A stretch of 64,000 nucleotides of DNA from Halorussus rarus (lineage in GTDB: Archaea > Halobacteriota > Halobacteria > Halobacteriales > Haladaptataceae), in assembly GCF_003369835.1 (NCBI RefSeq), contig NZ_QPMJ01000002.1:248001-312000 (forward strand), given 5' to 3'. The notes under the pieces were generated by a model. It was not told the origin of the DNA. It made no database searches and saw only the letters and a list, made by a program, of their open reading frames with translations. This document shows, piece after piece, positions 34,324-42,774 of the stretch; the stretch's first letter is position 1; the number at the start of each line of letters is the position of its first letter. Both the position numbers and the translations under genes were made by a program.

Positions 34324-34531
34324 GGTGAACTCCCGAGCGCGCTTCGATTTCCGCGGAGAAGGTGGCTCGCTACCGTAGAGACGCGCGCTACAGGCTTAAC
34401 CGTTGTGTCGCCGGCGTCGCGTATCGGACAGTAGTACGACCGGGCGGAACGTCGGCCGAGGGGTTCCCGGAATCACCGTTGAGCGGACCCAGCAACCAAA
34501 CGGCTATCCGTCCGAAGTATGTGGCATCGAT

Positions 34532-35056
34532 ATGCCCTCCATGAGGCGACGAACGCTTCTCGGGTCTGTGGGGACAGTCGCGCTCGGCGGTCTCGCAGGT
34601 TGCTCGAGTCTGGGAACCCAGGAGCCGCCAGCCGGAAGCCTACGGTTCGAGAACGACCACGACCTCCCCCACTCGATTACCGTTCGCGTCACGGGCGTCG
34701 GAGCCCGGCCGGGGGACGACAACTCGCCCGAAGGCGAGGTCGCGGCTCCCCCGAACCAGCGGACGCTGACCGCGTCGACGACCGTGTCGCCGGGCGACCG
34801 CCGGACCTACGAGAGCGTCTTCACGGAACCCGTCTGGTATGCAGTCCAGTTCACGGTCGACGACCGGGAGCCGTCCAATAATACGGGTAGTACCACGTTC
34901 CATCCGGCACCGCCGGACCGTCGATACGGACATTTCCTGTCGGGGACCGTCTATGAGTCCGGCGGGTTCTCGTGGGGAATCAGCAGCACGGAGAACCCCG
35001 GTCGCTTCACGTTCGGTAGCGACGGTGGAAAACGAAAAACGGGGAACACCCACTAG
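34532..35056 (+). CDS. Tat-secreted lipoprotein, unknown
   Basis: This 174-residue protein has a twin-arginine signal (SMRRRTLLGSVGTVALGG) and lipobox LAGC at residue about 28, then a mature beta-sandwich-like domain (GSLRFENDHDLPHSITVRVTGVG, RTLTASTTVSPGDRRTYESVFTEPVWYAVQFTVDD) that resembles haloarchaeal Ig-like surface lipoproteins. The protein is expected on the outer face of the membrane. ATG 34532 is chosen because the RR motif follows by six residues; ATG 34541 is also possible. Confidence 0.82.
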   Translation: MPSMRRRTLLGSVGTVALGGLAGCSSLGTQEPPAGSLRFENDHDLPHSITVRVTGVGARPGDDNSPEGEVAAPPNQRTLTASTTVSPGDRRTYESVFTEPVWYAVQFTVDDREPSNNTGSTTFHPAPPDRRYGHFLSGTVYESGGFSWGISSTENPGRFTFGSDGGKRKTGNTH

Positions 35057-35093
35057 TCTGGGAGTATCCGAGAACGGAGCCAGACGACTTGTG

Positions 35094-35915
35094 TCACCGG
35101 GCGAGTTCCATTGTTCGGAAGCGAATGTAGCCGACAGTGAGCACACCAGACAACCAGCAGAAGAGCAGTACGAGCATGAACCACCACTCAAGGAAGAACA
35201 CCGTCGCGTCACTCGTCCCATGGATGATGTGGCCGCTGAGGGCACCGTAGGCTGTCGATGGACTGAATCGGTACGCCAGATCATAGAGCTCGGGCATCGC
35301 CCCGAACCCAAGCACGGATTCCACGAGATACGCAGTAAGACGCCTCGGATCAAAGACCAGCGGTAGTACCCAGCCAAGAACGAACACGAGATACGTGCTT
35401 AGCGCCGCCGCTAACGCCTGTCCTCGGCTTCTAGCGAGCGCTGAAATTCCCGTGCCAATGCCCGTCCAAACGGCGCTGAAATACAATGTCACTGCAAAAA
35501 ACCCGAGATAGGTGCCGAGAGGGAGGCGGTTGAGATGCACAACCAAGAGGACTGCACCGAGGCTGAACGCGGCAGTTACACTGAGCGTGGTGACGATGAG
35601 TCGCCCAATGAACTTCCCGAAAAGAACGTCAAGACGGGTGTTTGGGAGGCCGAGCAAGTAGATTCCACTACCGGATTCCAACTCGCCAATAATCGCATTA
35701 TAGCTCGAGATGAGGACTGCCAGTGGGAACAGGAGTGTAATCAGGGTACCCAGACTCGATAAGGCACGGATTATCGGCGTGAACTCCGTGGTGGTCTGAG
35801 ACTGGGTCAGGATCGACAACGCTGTTATTGCTGTAATGACGCCAGTAAGCATCCAGAGCACGTTCGAGCGTCGCACATCCCGGAATTCCTTGCCGGCGAT
35901 CGCCCGCCAATTCAT
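35094..35915 (-). CDS. ABC-2 type transporter permease
   Basis: This 273-residue protein has six predicted helices and the ABC-2 (NosY-like) pattern: starts MNWRAIAGKEFRDVRRSNVLWML, an extracellular loop with ESGSGIYLLGLPNTRLDVLFGKF and GTGISALARSRGQALAAALSTYLV. Its GTA-like partner is the preceding ATPase gene, whose stop overlaps by four bases. Together they should form a homodimeric-type exporter of unknown substrate (drug, lipid, peptide or copper). Codon use is more AT-rich than in the core genome. Confidence 0.9.
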   Translation of the reverse strand: MNWRAIAGKEFRDVRRSNVLWMLTGVITAITALSILTQSQTTTEFTPIIRALSSLGTLITLLFPLAVLISSYNAIIGELESGSGIYLLGLPNTRLDVLFGKFIGRLIVTTLSVTAAFSLGAVLLVVHLNRLPLGTYLGFFAVTLYFSAVWTGIGTGISALARSRGQALAAALSTYLVFVLGWVLPLVFDPRRLTAYLVESVLGFGAMPELYDLAYRFSPSTAYGALSGHIIHGTSDATVFFLEWWFMLVLLFCWLSGVLTVGYIRFRTMELAR

Positions 35916-36856
35916 GCGTTCCTCTCCATCTGAACCTGGCCGTCGTTGTCACACTCGTCGGTGTTCGTGTAGGCTTCAAACATCTCCTCGAGGGAGGCTG
36001 GCTCGGAGAGAATATCTGCTACGCCTTCGTGTTCTTGGAGATGCATCACGACGTCTGCTTTGACGCCCCGGTTTGCACAGACCACGTGTAGGTTCCGACC
36101 ATCGACGTCGACGTACTCGACGCCCGGTACTGATTCGAGTGTGAGGCTCTGAGGCTCGGAGCGGAGGACCACGTCGATGGTCGCGTGCGTGAAGACTGAC
36201 TCTCGGAGATTTTCGATAGAGTCTTCGACAACCAGATCACCTTCTCGAAGAATGCCAACGCGATCACAGACGGCTTCAACTTCGGGGAGGATATGACTGG
36301 AGAAGAACACGGTCGTTCCCGCCGCCGCTTCCTCCCGGATTACCGCCCGGATTTTTCGCATCCCACTGGGGTCCAATCCTGAGGAGGGTTCATCGAGGAT
36401 CAACAAATCAGGGTCACCAACCAGTGCCATTCCGAGGCCCAGTCGTTGTGCCATTCCTTTTGAGTACTCACCAACAGCTCGGTCAGCATCGCTTTGGCGA
36501 AGACCAACGCGATCGAGGACGGCATCAATGTCAGTTCTCGAGTCCTTACACGCGTTCGCGAATTCGAGATGCTCGTGTCCCGTGAGGCGCTCGTATCCCG
36601 TTGCATTCTCGGGGAGAATTCCGATATGCTTCCGGAGTTCGTGAGCGTCAGTCTGCGTATCGTACCCGAGGACACTGGCCGTGCCGGTCGTCGGATGGAG
36701 GAAATTAAGGAGGAGATTGATCGTCGTTGATTTCCCGGCGCCGTTTGGACCGAGGAAGCCGTACACCTCGCCTTCCTCAACGCAAAGGTCCAGGCTGTCG
36801 ACCGCGAGTACATCTCCGTATCGCTTCGTCAGGTTGGTCGTTTCAATCGCTGTCAT
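35912..36856 (-). CDS. ABC transporter ATP-binding protein (ABC-2 partner)
   Basis: This 314-residue protein has Walker A FLGPNGAGKST (near residue 38), Q-loop LPENATGYERLTG, signature YSKGMAQRLGL, Walker B LLILDEPSSGLDPSG and H-loop FFSSHIL. The C-terminal 90 residues form the substrate-independent regulatory tail common in ABC-2 ATPases. It drives the overlapping permease. ATG 36856 is chosen because the conserved domain begins within four residues; the frame opens 15 codons earlier. Confidence 0.93.
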   Translation of the reverse strand: MTAIETTNLTKRYGDVLAVDSLDLCVEEGEVYGFLGPNGAGKSTTINLLLNFLHPTTGTASVLGYDTQTDAHELRKHIGILPENATGYERLTGHEHLEFANACKDSRTDIDAVLDRVGLRQSDADRAVGEYSKGMAQRLGLGMALVGDPDLLILDEPSSGLDPSGMRKIRAVIREEAAAGTTVFFSSHILPEVEAVCDRVGILREGDLVVEDSIENLRESVFTHATIDVVLRSEPQSLTLESVPGVEYVDVDGRNLHVVCANRGVKADVVMHLQEHEGVADILSEPASLEEMFEAYTNTDECDNDGQVQMERNA

Positions 36857-37094
36857 CCATGAACGGGTGAGTGCTCCGCCCCCAAGTAAGGCCCAGACCA
36901 TTTACGCCGATTCCGGCCCGTATACGTCCGTACACCCAATTTTGGAAATTTTTGATACGGCCATACACCCGGTGAGTAGTGATTATTTTCAGGGCCAGAC
37001 CTGCCAATCCGGGGTACCGTCAGATCTGAAGAGAGGAACGGTTCGTGCTAGCTCCATTCAGCGAGGTTCTCGGGTAGCGCAGTCCTACCTAACG

Positions 37095-37102
37095 TATAAA
37101 TA
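37095..37102 (+). promoter_or_regulatory. TATA element of the 37126 gene
   Basis: TATAAATA is centred about 28 bases before the ATG at 37126, the spacing of a leaderless haloarchaeal promoter. It is AT-rich against a GC-rich background. Confidence 0.6.
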
Positions 37103-37125
37103 ACTACATGTGAGAGTAGTAATTC

Positions 37126-37872
37126 ATGGCTGGCGATCCTGCTGCATTGCTGACGAAGACGCAACGTCAGCGAATTCGCGAGCGGTTCGCGTCATTGGAC
37201 GACGAACAAACGAGACGCGACCAACAACGCATTCGTGACAGAGTTGCGGCTGGCATCCATGATTTTGAACTCCTCGTTGAGTATCCCGATAAGCAACTGC
37301 AGATGGCTCTGGATGAGTATACTGATGCAGAATTACGTGAAGCACTCGCAAGTAGCCAGATAGTACTTGAACGGATTCGTGAGAACCGCGGCCTCGAGCG
37401 CGACGAAATACGAGCGCACGCAGAAGAACAGACTAGAGTCCAACAAGCGGAGAGTACAGATCTGCAAACACTGGAGCGCGTCGAGTTCGAAACAGACGCG
37501 GAACGCCGTCGTCGGCTTCGAGACGAGCTCTACGGAGAACAAGAACCGAGTGTCTGGGGACAACGAGCCAATCGCTTCATCCAAGTTGCGTTCAGTGTAT
37601 TTCTTCCGGGACTTCTCCTTTGGGCACTTGAGGATACTCTTCAATCGGTGGTGTCGTTCCCGTATGCTCCACTCTGGAACGTCCTATTCGCCATCAGCTT
37701 CCTCGCCCTCGCCGGTGCATTCCTAATTAAGAGCGCACAACTCACAAAGCACGTTCTCATCCCCCCAGTCCGTACACTACTCACTACCCCCCGTGCCGCG
37801 CTCTCCAGCCTCCGTGACCGTCTCATCTCAACGCCCATCCGAACACTCCGGAAGTCCTGGAATAACCTATGA
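37126..37872 (+). CDS. Conserved haloarchaeal helical membrane protein, unknown
   Basis: This 248-residue protein starts MAGDPAALLTKTQRQRIRER, a start I associate with a recurrent haloarchaeal family of unknown function. The first 150 residues are helical and charged (RDQQRIRDRVAAGIHDFELLVEYPDKQLQMALDEYTDAEL). Two transmembrane helices follow at about 165-185 and 195-215. The C terminus is basic. No enzyme motif is visible. It has its own TATA element and is in the AT-richer block. Confidence 0.75.
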   Translation: MAGDPAALLTKTQRQRIRERFASLDDEQTRRDQQRIRDRVAAGIHDFELLVEYPDKQLQMALDEYTDAELREALASSQIVLERIRENRGLERDEIRAHAEEQTRVQQAESTDLQTLERVEFETDAERRRRLRDELYGEQEPSVWGQRANRFIQVAFSVFLPGLLLWALEDTLQSVVSFPYAPLWNVLFAISFLALAGAFLIKSAQLTKHVLIPPVRTLLTTPRAALSSLRDRLISTPIRTLRKSWNNL

Positions 37873-38195
37873 ACAAATCCGTGAGAGGGATGACACCGAC
37901 ACGGAGGCGGGAGTTTTCCTGAAGATGATTTAGGCGTTTCCGGCACCCCAGTAGACGGCAATTTCGCCATCAGCAAATCGTTCGGAGGACGCGAGTGACA
38001 CATCCCTCCGAGTGAGAGCTTCAGGACTTTGTAGAGGATTTCACCGTCACGTACGACACCGGCCTGCACTTCTCCGCCTTCATTTGCTCGCGTTATCCCA
38101 GAATACATATTACTTTTCGTACAGAATCAGTTAGTAGTGTCCGTTCACAGCCCGTCCTTCAGGAGTGGAGGCTGAGACGCACGTCAAGGCTCGTT
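37873..38195. other. Non-coding stretch between two accessory genes
   Basis: A minus-strand frame starting MYSGITRANEGGEVQAGVV (ending inside the upstream gene region) has no family resemblance and overlaps the C terminus of the preceding gene, so I do not call it. No repeats or promoters are convincing. The stretch may contain remnants of a lost gene. Confidence 0.35.
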
Positions 38196-38378
38196 GTGAG
38201 CGCCGTCGCTGTCTTTGTTGCGCTTCGTCTTACTCATGGCTTCGTGTTAGGGCTCGGCGTGGCGATTGTGCTGGCAATACTGCTGGATATTTCATGGTGG
38301 CTACACAACCGCTATGCTACGCAAAGCGAGTATACGCCCACTACACTTAGCGATGTCCCGAATTACTGCGTCGGGTGA
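38196..38378 (+). CDS. Possible 60-residue membrane protein
   Basis: From GTG 38196 the frame encodes one or two hydrophobic segments (VSAVAVFVALRLTHGFVLGLGVAIVLAILLDISWWLHNRY) and a short polar tail. An in-frame stop lies 36 bases upstream. Start and expression are unsure. It could be a fragment of a larger membrane protein. Confidence 0.4.
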   Translation: MSAVAVFVALRLTHGFVLGLGVAIVLAILLDISWWLHNRYATQSEYTPTTLSDVPNYCVG

Positions 38379-38420
38379 CCGTGATACCCGAAAAGTACGT
38401 GCTGGTCGGTTCTATCCGTT

Positions 38421-38693
38421 CTAGGCTATGGCGATCGCTGCGCCTACGAAGAACGCGACGACTGCGGTCCCAAGAAGGGCCGCCGAAGGCCGGTTACTCC
38501 CTCTTGGTTCTTGTTCGAACGGTTCCCATTCAAGCAGGATTCCGAGACCGATAACGATAGCAGCACAACCACCAACGAAACCGGGTACGGACCATAGCGA
38601 AAGTCCGCTTTGGACTATCGCGCCTGCTGATTCAAACGCGAGCAGTATTCCCGTGATTAATGGCGCAGCACCAACCGCTTTTTTGGAGGGCAT
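38421..38693 (-). CDS. Small three-helix membrane protein
   Basis: This 90-residue protein has three hydrophobic segments (GAAPLITGILLAFESAGAIV, VPGFVGGCAAIVIGLGILL and ALLGTAVVAFFVGAAIAIA) and short charged loops (EWEPFEQEPRGSNRPS). It is the last gene of the accessory block before rqcH. Function is unknown; similar small membrane proteins are common in haloarchaea. Confidence 0.7.
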   Translation of the reverse strand: MPSKKAVGAAPLITGILLAFESAGAIVQSGLSLWSVPGFVGGCAAIVIGLGILLEWEPFEQEPRGSNRPSAALLGTAVVAFFVGAAIAIA

Positions 38694-38881
38694 ACATCAA
38701 GCTTGTCGGCTCATAACACGTAACCGTTGTCATCACGTACACCCTCTCCGCTGATTTTCTCAGTTCACATTTTAAATGGAGGGTCGATTCGCGGCGTCGT
38801 TGGCGAAGTTATTGGCTGTCGTTCCACGCCTAAACAAGCCGAATCGTGGATTCGTGTTCGACGTACCGCGAACCAGCCGGT

Positions 38882-41005
38882 CTACTCCTCCTTCATCCGA
38901 CTGCCGCCCGGCGGCAGGAACTCCTGGATGAGGTCGGGGCTGGCCACCTTCCGGACGAACGAGGTGTCGGCGAACCGCTCGCGGAACCGGCGGTAGATGC
39001 GCTTGGCGACGTCGCCCTGGGCGTACCGGCCGGGTTCGACCTCGACGTGGGTCTCGACCCGCGGCACGACTGCGGAGGGCGGACCCCCGAGCACCCGGGT
39101 GTGGGGCTCGCAGGCGATGCCGACAGCGACCCCGACCGCGACGTCCCGGAAGTAGGTTCGGTCGCCCCGGATGGCGAACCCGCCCTTCTCGAGGTACTCG
39201 CCGCTCTCTGGCGTCTTGCTCACCTGGTCGGGCGTGACCACGTACGCGTCGCCCGAGAACCGGCTGTCCTTCCAGACCGACGAGTACGACACCGCGAACT
39301 GGGCGGCCTCCCGCTTGCTCTGGTCCGGAACGTCCACGTCCCGGGAGGGCTCGCTCGGGTCGGAGGTCTTCAGGATGGTGACGGGGCCGCCGTGGGCCTG
39401 CGTGTGGAAGAACAGGTCGTTGCCCTCCAGGTACTTCTGGACGAGCTCCTCGTTCTGGTCGGCGTTGCGCCCGCCGATGACCAGGAAGTCGTCGCCGGTC
39501 CGGAACCACCGGAAGCGCTCGTACCACTGCTCCTGCTTCCGGATGGGGATAGACGGCTCCGAGAGCCAGTCGACGTCCTCCCGTTCTTCGTCCTCGTCGC
39601 CCGCGTCACCGTCGCCGTCTCCGGGCTCGCCGGCGTCGGCCTCCCACTCCTCCTTGCGCTGGCGGACCTCCTCTAAGTCCTCGCGGGTGTCCTCGATGGC
39701 GGCCATCGCGCCCTCCTTCTTCTCCTCGATGCGCTTGGCCTCGGTGTAGAGCCGGTCGGCGTTCTTCTCGACCCCCGTCTCGGCGTCGAGTTCGACCGAC
39801 GTCCCGTCGAGGTTCACCGTGACCATCCCCTCCTCGGGGTTCACGCCCTCGACGGCCTCGGCGGCCTCGATGCCCCGCTCGGCGCCCTCCTCGAACCGGG
39901 CCTCGATCTCCTCCCACGAGGTGCCCTCGTCGAGCGCGTTCCGGACCGTGGTGAGGATGTCGTCGGCCAGGCCGTAGTGGCCGTAGAGCCGTTCTGCCTT
40001 CTCGCGTTCGGCCTCGGCGTCGCGCTCGAATCCCTCGATTGCCTGCTCCTGCTGCTCGATGATGCGCTGCTGCTTCTCGATCTCGGCCTCGAAGTCGGGG
40101 CGCTGGTCGCCCACCTCCTGCTCGCTGGCGCTCTCGCCCTCGTAGTCGACGTTGGCGAAGTAGAAGTCGACCGCCTCGTTGAACGTGTCGAACGACTCGG
40201 CGTCGCGGTCGGCGTACTCCTCCAGCGCGACCGGGGTGACGTCGACCAGCCGGTCGTCCTCCCGGTAGACCCGCGGGTCGAAGTCGCGCTCGCGGACCTG
40301 GTCGGCCAGCCGCCGGACGGCGTCGAAGACGGCCTCGTAGTCCTCGTCGGTGGCGTCGTCGATGGACGTTCCCTTCTCGATGCCCGCACGGGTGCAGACC
40401 TCCTCGGCGTAGAGCCCGCCGAAGTTGAGCTGGGTCGCGAGGGTGCGCACGATGTCGGTGTCCGACTCCTCCATGTGGGCGACGAAGGTGTCGTAGTCGA
40501 CGTCGAGCGGGTTGACGCGCTCGTCGGGGAACTCGTACTGGCTCCCCGGCGCGACGGTCCGGGACTTGAGCCGGACCGTGTCGAGGCTGTCGACGACCTC
40601 GCGGTTCTCGTCGAGCACGGCGATGTTACCCTGGCCGAACAGCTCCGCGACGATGGTGGTGTCCTCGTCGTCGCGCTCGAAGTGGAACTGGAGGATGCGG
40701 TCGAAGCCGTACTGCTCGACGCCCGCGAAGTCGGCGCCCGACAGCCGGTTGCGCAGCATCATGGCGAAGTTCGGCGGGCGACCCGGCGCGTCGGGCACGT
40801 TCTCGGGCGCCGAGACGTAGGCGCGCTTCAGGTCGCCGACTTCCACGATGAGCTCGACCCGGCCCCGGTCGAAGTCTCGCATCTTGAGCCGCAGGAGGTC
40901 GTCGTCGTAGAGGTACGCCTTGTCGAGCTTCGCGCCCTCGTAGGTCCCCAGCTCGGCCACGACGGCCGCGAGGTCGATGCTCGACAGTTCCCGCTTCTGG
41001 TCCAT
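38882..41005 (-). CDS. rqcH: Ribosome rescue protein RqcH (NFACT)
   Basis: This 707-residue protein has the NFACT order: NFACT-N start MDQKRELSSIDLAAVVAELG with PPNFAMMLRNRLSG near 80, a helical coiled-coil middle (DFEAEIEKQQRIIEQQEQAI, about 295-460), an NFACT-R domain (WYERFRWFRTGDDFLVIGGRN and DLFFHTQAHGGPVTILK, about 500-550) and a C-terminal basic end. It adds Ala tails to stalled nascent chains on large subunits. A Glu/Asp-rich linker at about 455-490 is disordered. Confidence 0.97.
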   Translation of the reverse strand: MDQKRELSSIDLAAVVAELGTYEGAKLDKAYLYDDDLLRLKMRDFDRGRVELIVEVGDLKRAYVSAPENVPDAPGRPPNFAMMLRNRLSGADFAGVEQYGFDRILQFHFERDDEDTTIVAELFGQGNIAVLDENREVVDSLDTVRLKSRTVAPGSQYEFPDERVNPLDVDYDTFVAHMEESDTDIVRTLATQLNFGGLYAEEVCTRAGIEKGTSIDDATDEDYEAVFDAVRRLADQVRERDFDPRVYREDDRLVDVTPVALEEYADRDAESFDTFNEAVDFYFANVDYEGESASEQEVGDQRPDFEAEIEKQQRIIEQQEQAIEGFERDAEAEREKAERLYGHYGLADDILTTVRNALDEGTSWEEIEARFEEGAERGIEAAEAVEGVNPEEGMVTVNLDGTSVELDAETGVEKNADRLYTEAKRIEEKKEGAMAAIEDTREDLEEVRQRKEEWEADAGEPGDGDGDAGDEDEEREDVDWLSEPSIPIRKQEQWYERFRWFRTGDDFLVIGGRNADQNEELVQKYLEGNDLFFHTQAHGGPVTILKTSDPSEPSRDVDVPDQSKREAAQFAVSYSSVWKDSRFSGDAYVVTPDQVSKTPESGEYLEKGGFAIRGDRTYFRDVAVGVAVGIACEPHTRVLGGPPSAVVPRVETHVEVEPGRYAQGDVAKRIYRRFRERFADTSFVRKVASPDLIQEFLPPGGSRMKEE

Positions 41006-41097
41006 GCGTCGTGATTGCTCGTTCTGGCGGAAAGGCCTATCGCTACGGCGTGTACGTTCGTCGTGGTGCCGGTGTCAACAGAGGGAGCGGGCGGCCC

Positions 41098-42774
41098 TCA
41101 GTGGTCTGCCTCGTGGGGATTCAGCTCGGTCCCGTAGTTCGCGGCGTGGTCCTCGTAGTCGATGAACCGCGGAGCGTCCGGGTCGAAGGGTCGCTCCAGC
41201 GACTCGAACGCCTTCTTCTTGTCCCAGTTCTGGAGCCCGCCGACCGCGCTCCGGTCCTCGAGGTCGTGGTAGTCGAGGTCCGGTTCGGTCAGTTCCCACG
41301 CCTCCATGCCGGTCTCGGTCCGGACGATGACCGACGAGTACTCGTCGGAGCTGCCGACCGAACCGACGGTGAGGTCGGCGCAGTAGCCCGTGAAGTCGGC
41401 GCACTCGTCGCAGCCCTTCAGCGCGGCGTCGTGGAAGTGCTCGATGTCCTCGGCCAGCCGGAGGTCGCCGTCGCGGTCGTAGACTCGCATCTCGCCATCG
41501 AGCACGTCGAGCTTGCCGATGTCCTCGGGCTGGATGTCGCGCTTCTCCGCCAACTGGTCGCCGATAAGCCGCCGGTAGTTGAAGTTCTTCGTGCACATCA
41601 GCGCGACGGTGTAGTCGACGGCCCGGGCCATCGCGTTCTGGGACCCGTACTCCCACTCGAAGTCCTGCAGGGCTCGAATCCCCTCGATCTCGCAGGGCGT
41701 CCCCACGAGCGCCAGGCTGAGGTCCTCGGGGTCCCTGACGGGCAACTTCTCCTCCCACTGCGCGAGGTCGAGATCCCCCAGCGCCATCGTCTGGTTGTAG
41801 AAGCTCCCGGCGTTCGCGACCAGCCCCTCGCGGGTGGTCGCGAGGAAGCTCTCGGCCTTCCAGGGCTCCTCGTCGGATTCCGTGGCGACGAGCGCGCCGT
41901 CGATCTCGCCGGCGTCGAGCAGGTGGCACAGGACCGACGTGACCACGCCGCCGTCCTGGGCGCCCTCGCGCCAGTCGTCGGTCACCCGCGCGGAGAACTC
42001 CGTGATGGGGTCTCCCGCGCCCTTCACGTTGTCCTCGCCGCCGGTGATTTTCCACTGGCGCTCGTACCGCAGCCCGCCCCGCGGGCAGAAGTCCCAGCAC
42101 AGCGAGCAGCCGGTGCACATCTTCACCAGCTCCGGGAGGTCGTCGTCGCCGATGCCGATGGAGTCGGAAGGACAGGCGGCCACGCAGGTCCCGCACTGGA
42201 TGCACCGGTCCTCCTCGATGACCGCCTCGTCGAGCTCCATGAACCAGGTCTTGTCGTCGGGCGTCTCGATGTCGTTCATCTCCGCCCGGATGCCGTACCC
42301 GGGCGTGTCGAGGTCCGCCCCCTCGGGCATCCCGACGCGCTCGACCGGGTCGCCGTCGTCGACGTCCTGGCTCTCGCCCGCGGCGGGCGTCGTGAACTCG
42401 ACGTCGCCGAGGTTCCCGTCCGCGTCGACGTTCGCGGGCGTCGTCCCGCCGTCAGAGGCAAGCTCTGACGAGCCTTCGTTCACTTCGCTCGCGAAGACGC
42501 CGTCTGCCACTGGCTCGGCCGCCGACTCGGGTTCGGGGTTCGCGTCAGATTCCGCCTCCGTGCCGACCGCGTAGGGACGCGACTCGTCGGCTGGCCCGAT
42601 CTGGTCGCCCGGAATCGTCCCGTGTTCGGACGCCGGCCGGTGGGTCCGGACGCCCTCGGCGCGTGGGACCGTTCGCTCGGCGTCGGCATCCGTATCGACG
42701 TCAGGAACGCCGGGCAGCGGCTCGTCGGCCTCCGCGCCCTCCCGCTGGTCGCTCTCACCAGTCCCGTCAGTCAT
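41098..42774 (-). CDS. FrhB-like coenzyme F420 oxidoreductase with two 4Fe-4S clusters
   Basis: This 558-residue protein has an acidic disordered N terminus (1-165), a ferredoxin domain with CIQCGTCVAACP (Cys 191, 194, 197, 201) and CTGCSLCWDFCP (Cys 220, 223, 226, 230), and a C-terminal FrhB/FdhB domain (about 270-540: LSLALVGTPCEIEGIRALQDFEW, CTKNFNY, GCDECADFTGYCADLTVGSVGS). FrhB-type domains bind FAD and F420. It overlaps the siroheme reductase gene by eight bases, so the two proteins probably work as one electron pathway. Residues about 93-110 are encoded by a double hairpin. Confidence 0.9.
   Translation of the reverse strand: MTDGTGESDQREGAEADEPLPGVPDVDTDADAERTVPRAEGVRTHRPASEHGTIPGDQIGPADESRPYAVGTEAESDANPEPESAAEPVADGVFASEVNEGSSELASDGGTTPANVDADGNLGDVEFTTPAAGESQDVDDGDPVERVGMPEGADLDTPGYGIRAEMNDIETPDDKTWFMELDEAVIEEDRCIQCGTCVAACPSDSIGIGDDDLPELVKMCTGCSLCWDFCPRGGLRYERQWKITGGEDNVKGAGDPITEFSARVTDDWREGAQDGGVVTSVLCHLLDAGEIDGALVATESDEEPWKAESFLATTREGLVANAGSFYNQTMALGDLDLAQWEEKLPVRDPEDLSLALVGTPCEIEGIRALQDFEWEYGSQNAMARAVDYTVALMCTKNFNYRRLIGDQLAEKRDIQPEDIGKLDVLDGEMRVYDRDGDLRLAEDIEHFHDAALKGCDECADFTGYCADLTVGSVGSSDEYSSVIVRTETGMEAWELTEPDLDYHDLEDRSAVGGLQNWDKKKAFESLERPFDPDAPRFIDYEDHAANYGTELNPHEADH
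42450..42496. repeat. In-frame double hairpin in the FrhB-like gene
   Basis: The first hairpin has arms CGTCAGAG and CTCTGACG with loop GCAAG (42450-42470). The second (42474-42496) has arms CTTCG and CGAAG around a 13-base loop that contains TCACTTCGCTC, close to the reverse complement of the 11-base loop in the LarA-type gene. They encode VFASEVNEGSSELASDGG in a disordered region. Confidence 0.7.

Noticed and set aside
37641-38108. Minus-strand frame starting MYSGITRANEGG
   Set aside because: It overlaps the C terminus of the plus-strand gene at 37126-37872 and shows no family pattern; it might contain a remnant, but the evidence is too thin to call it.
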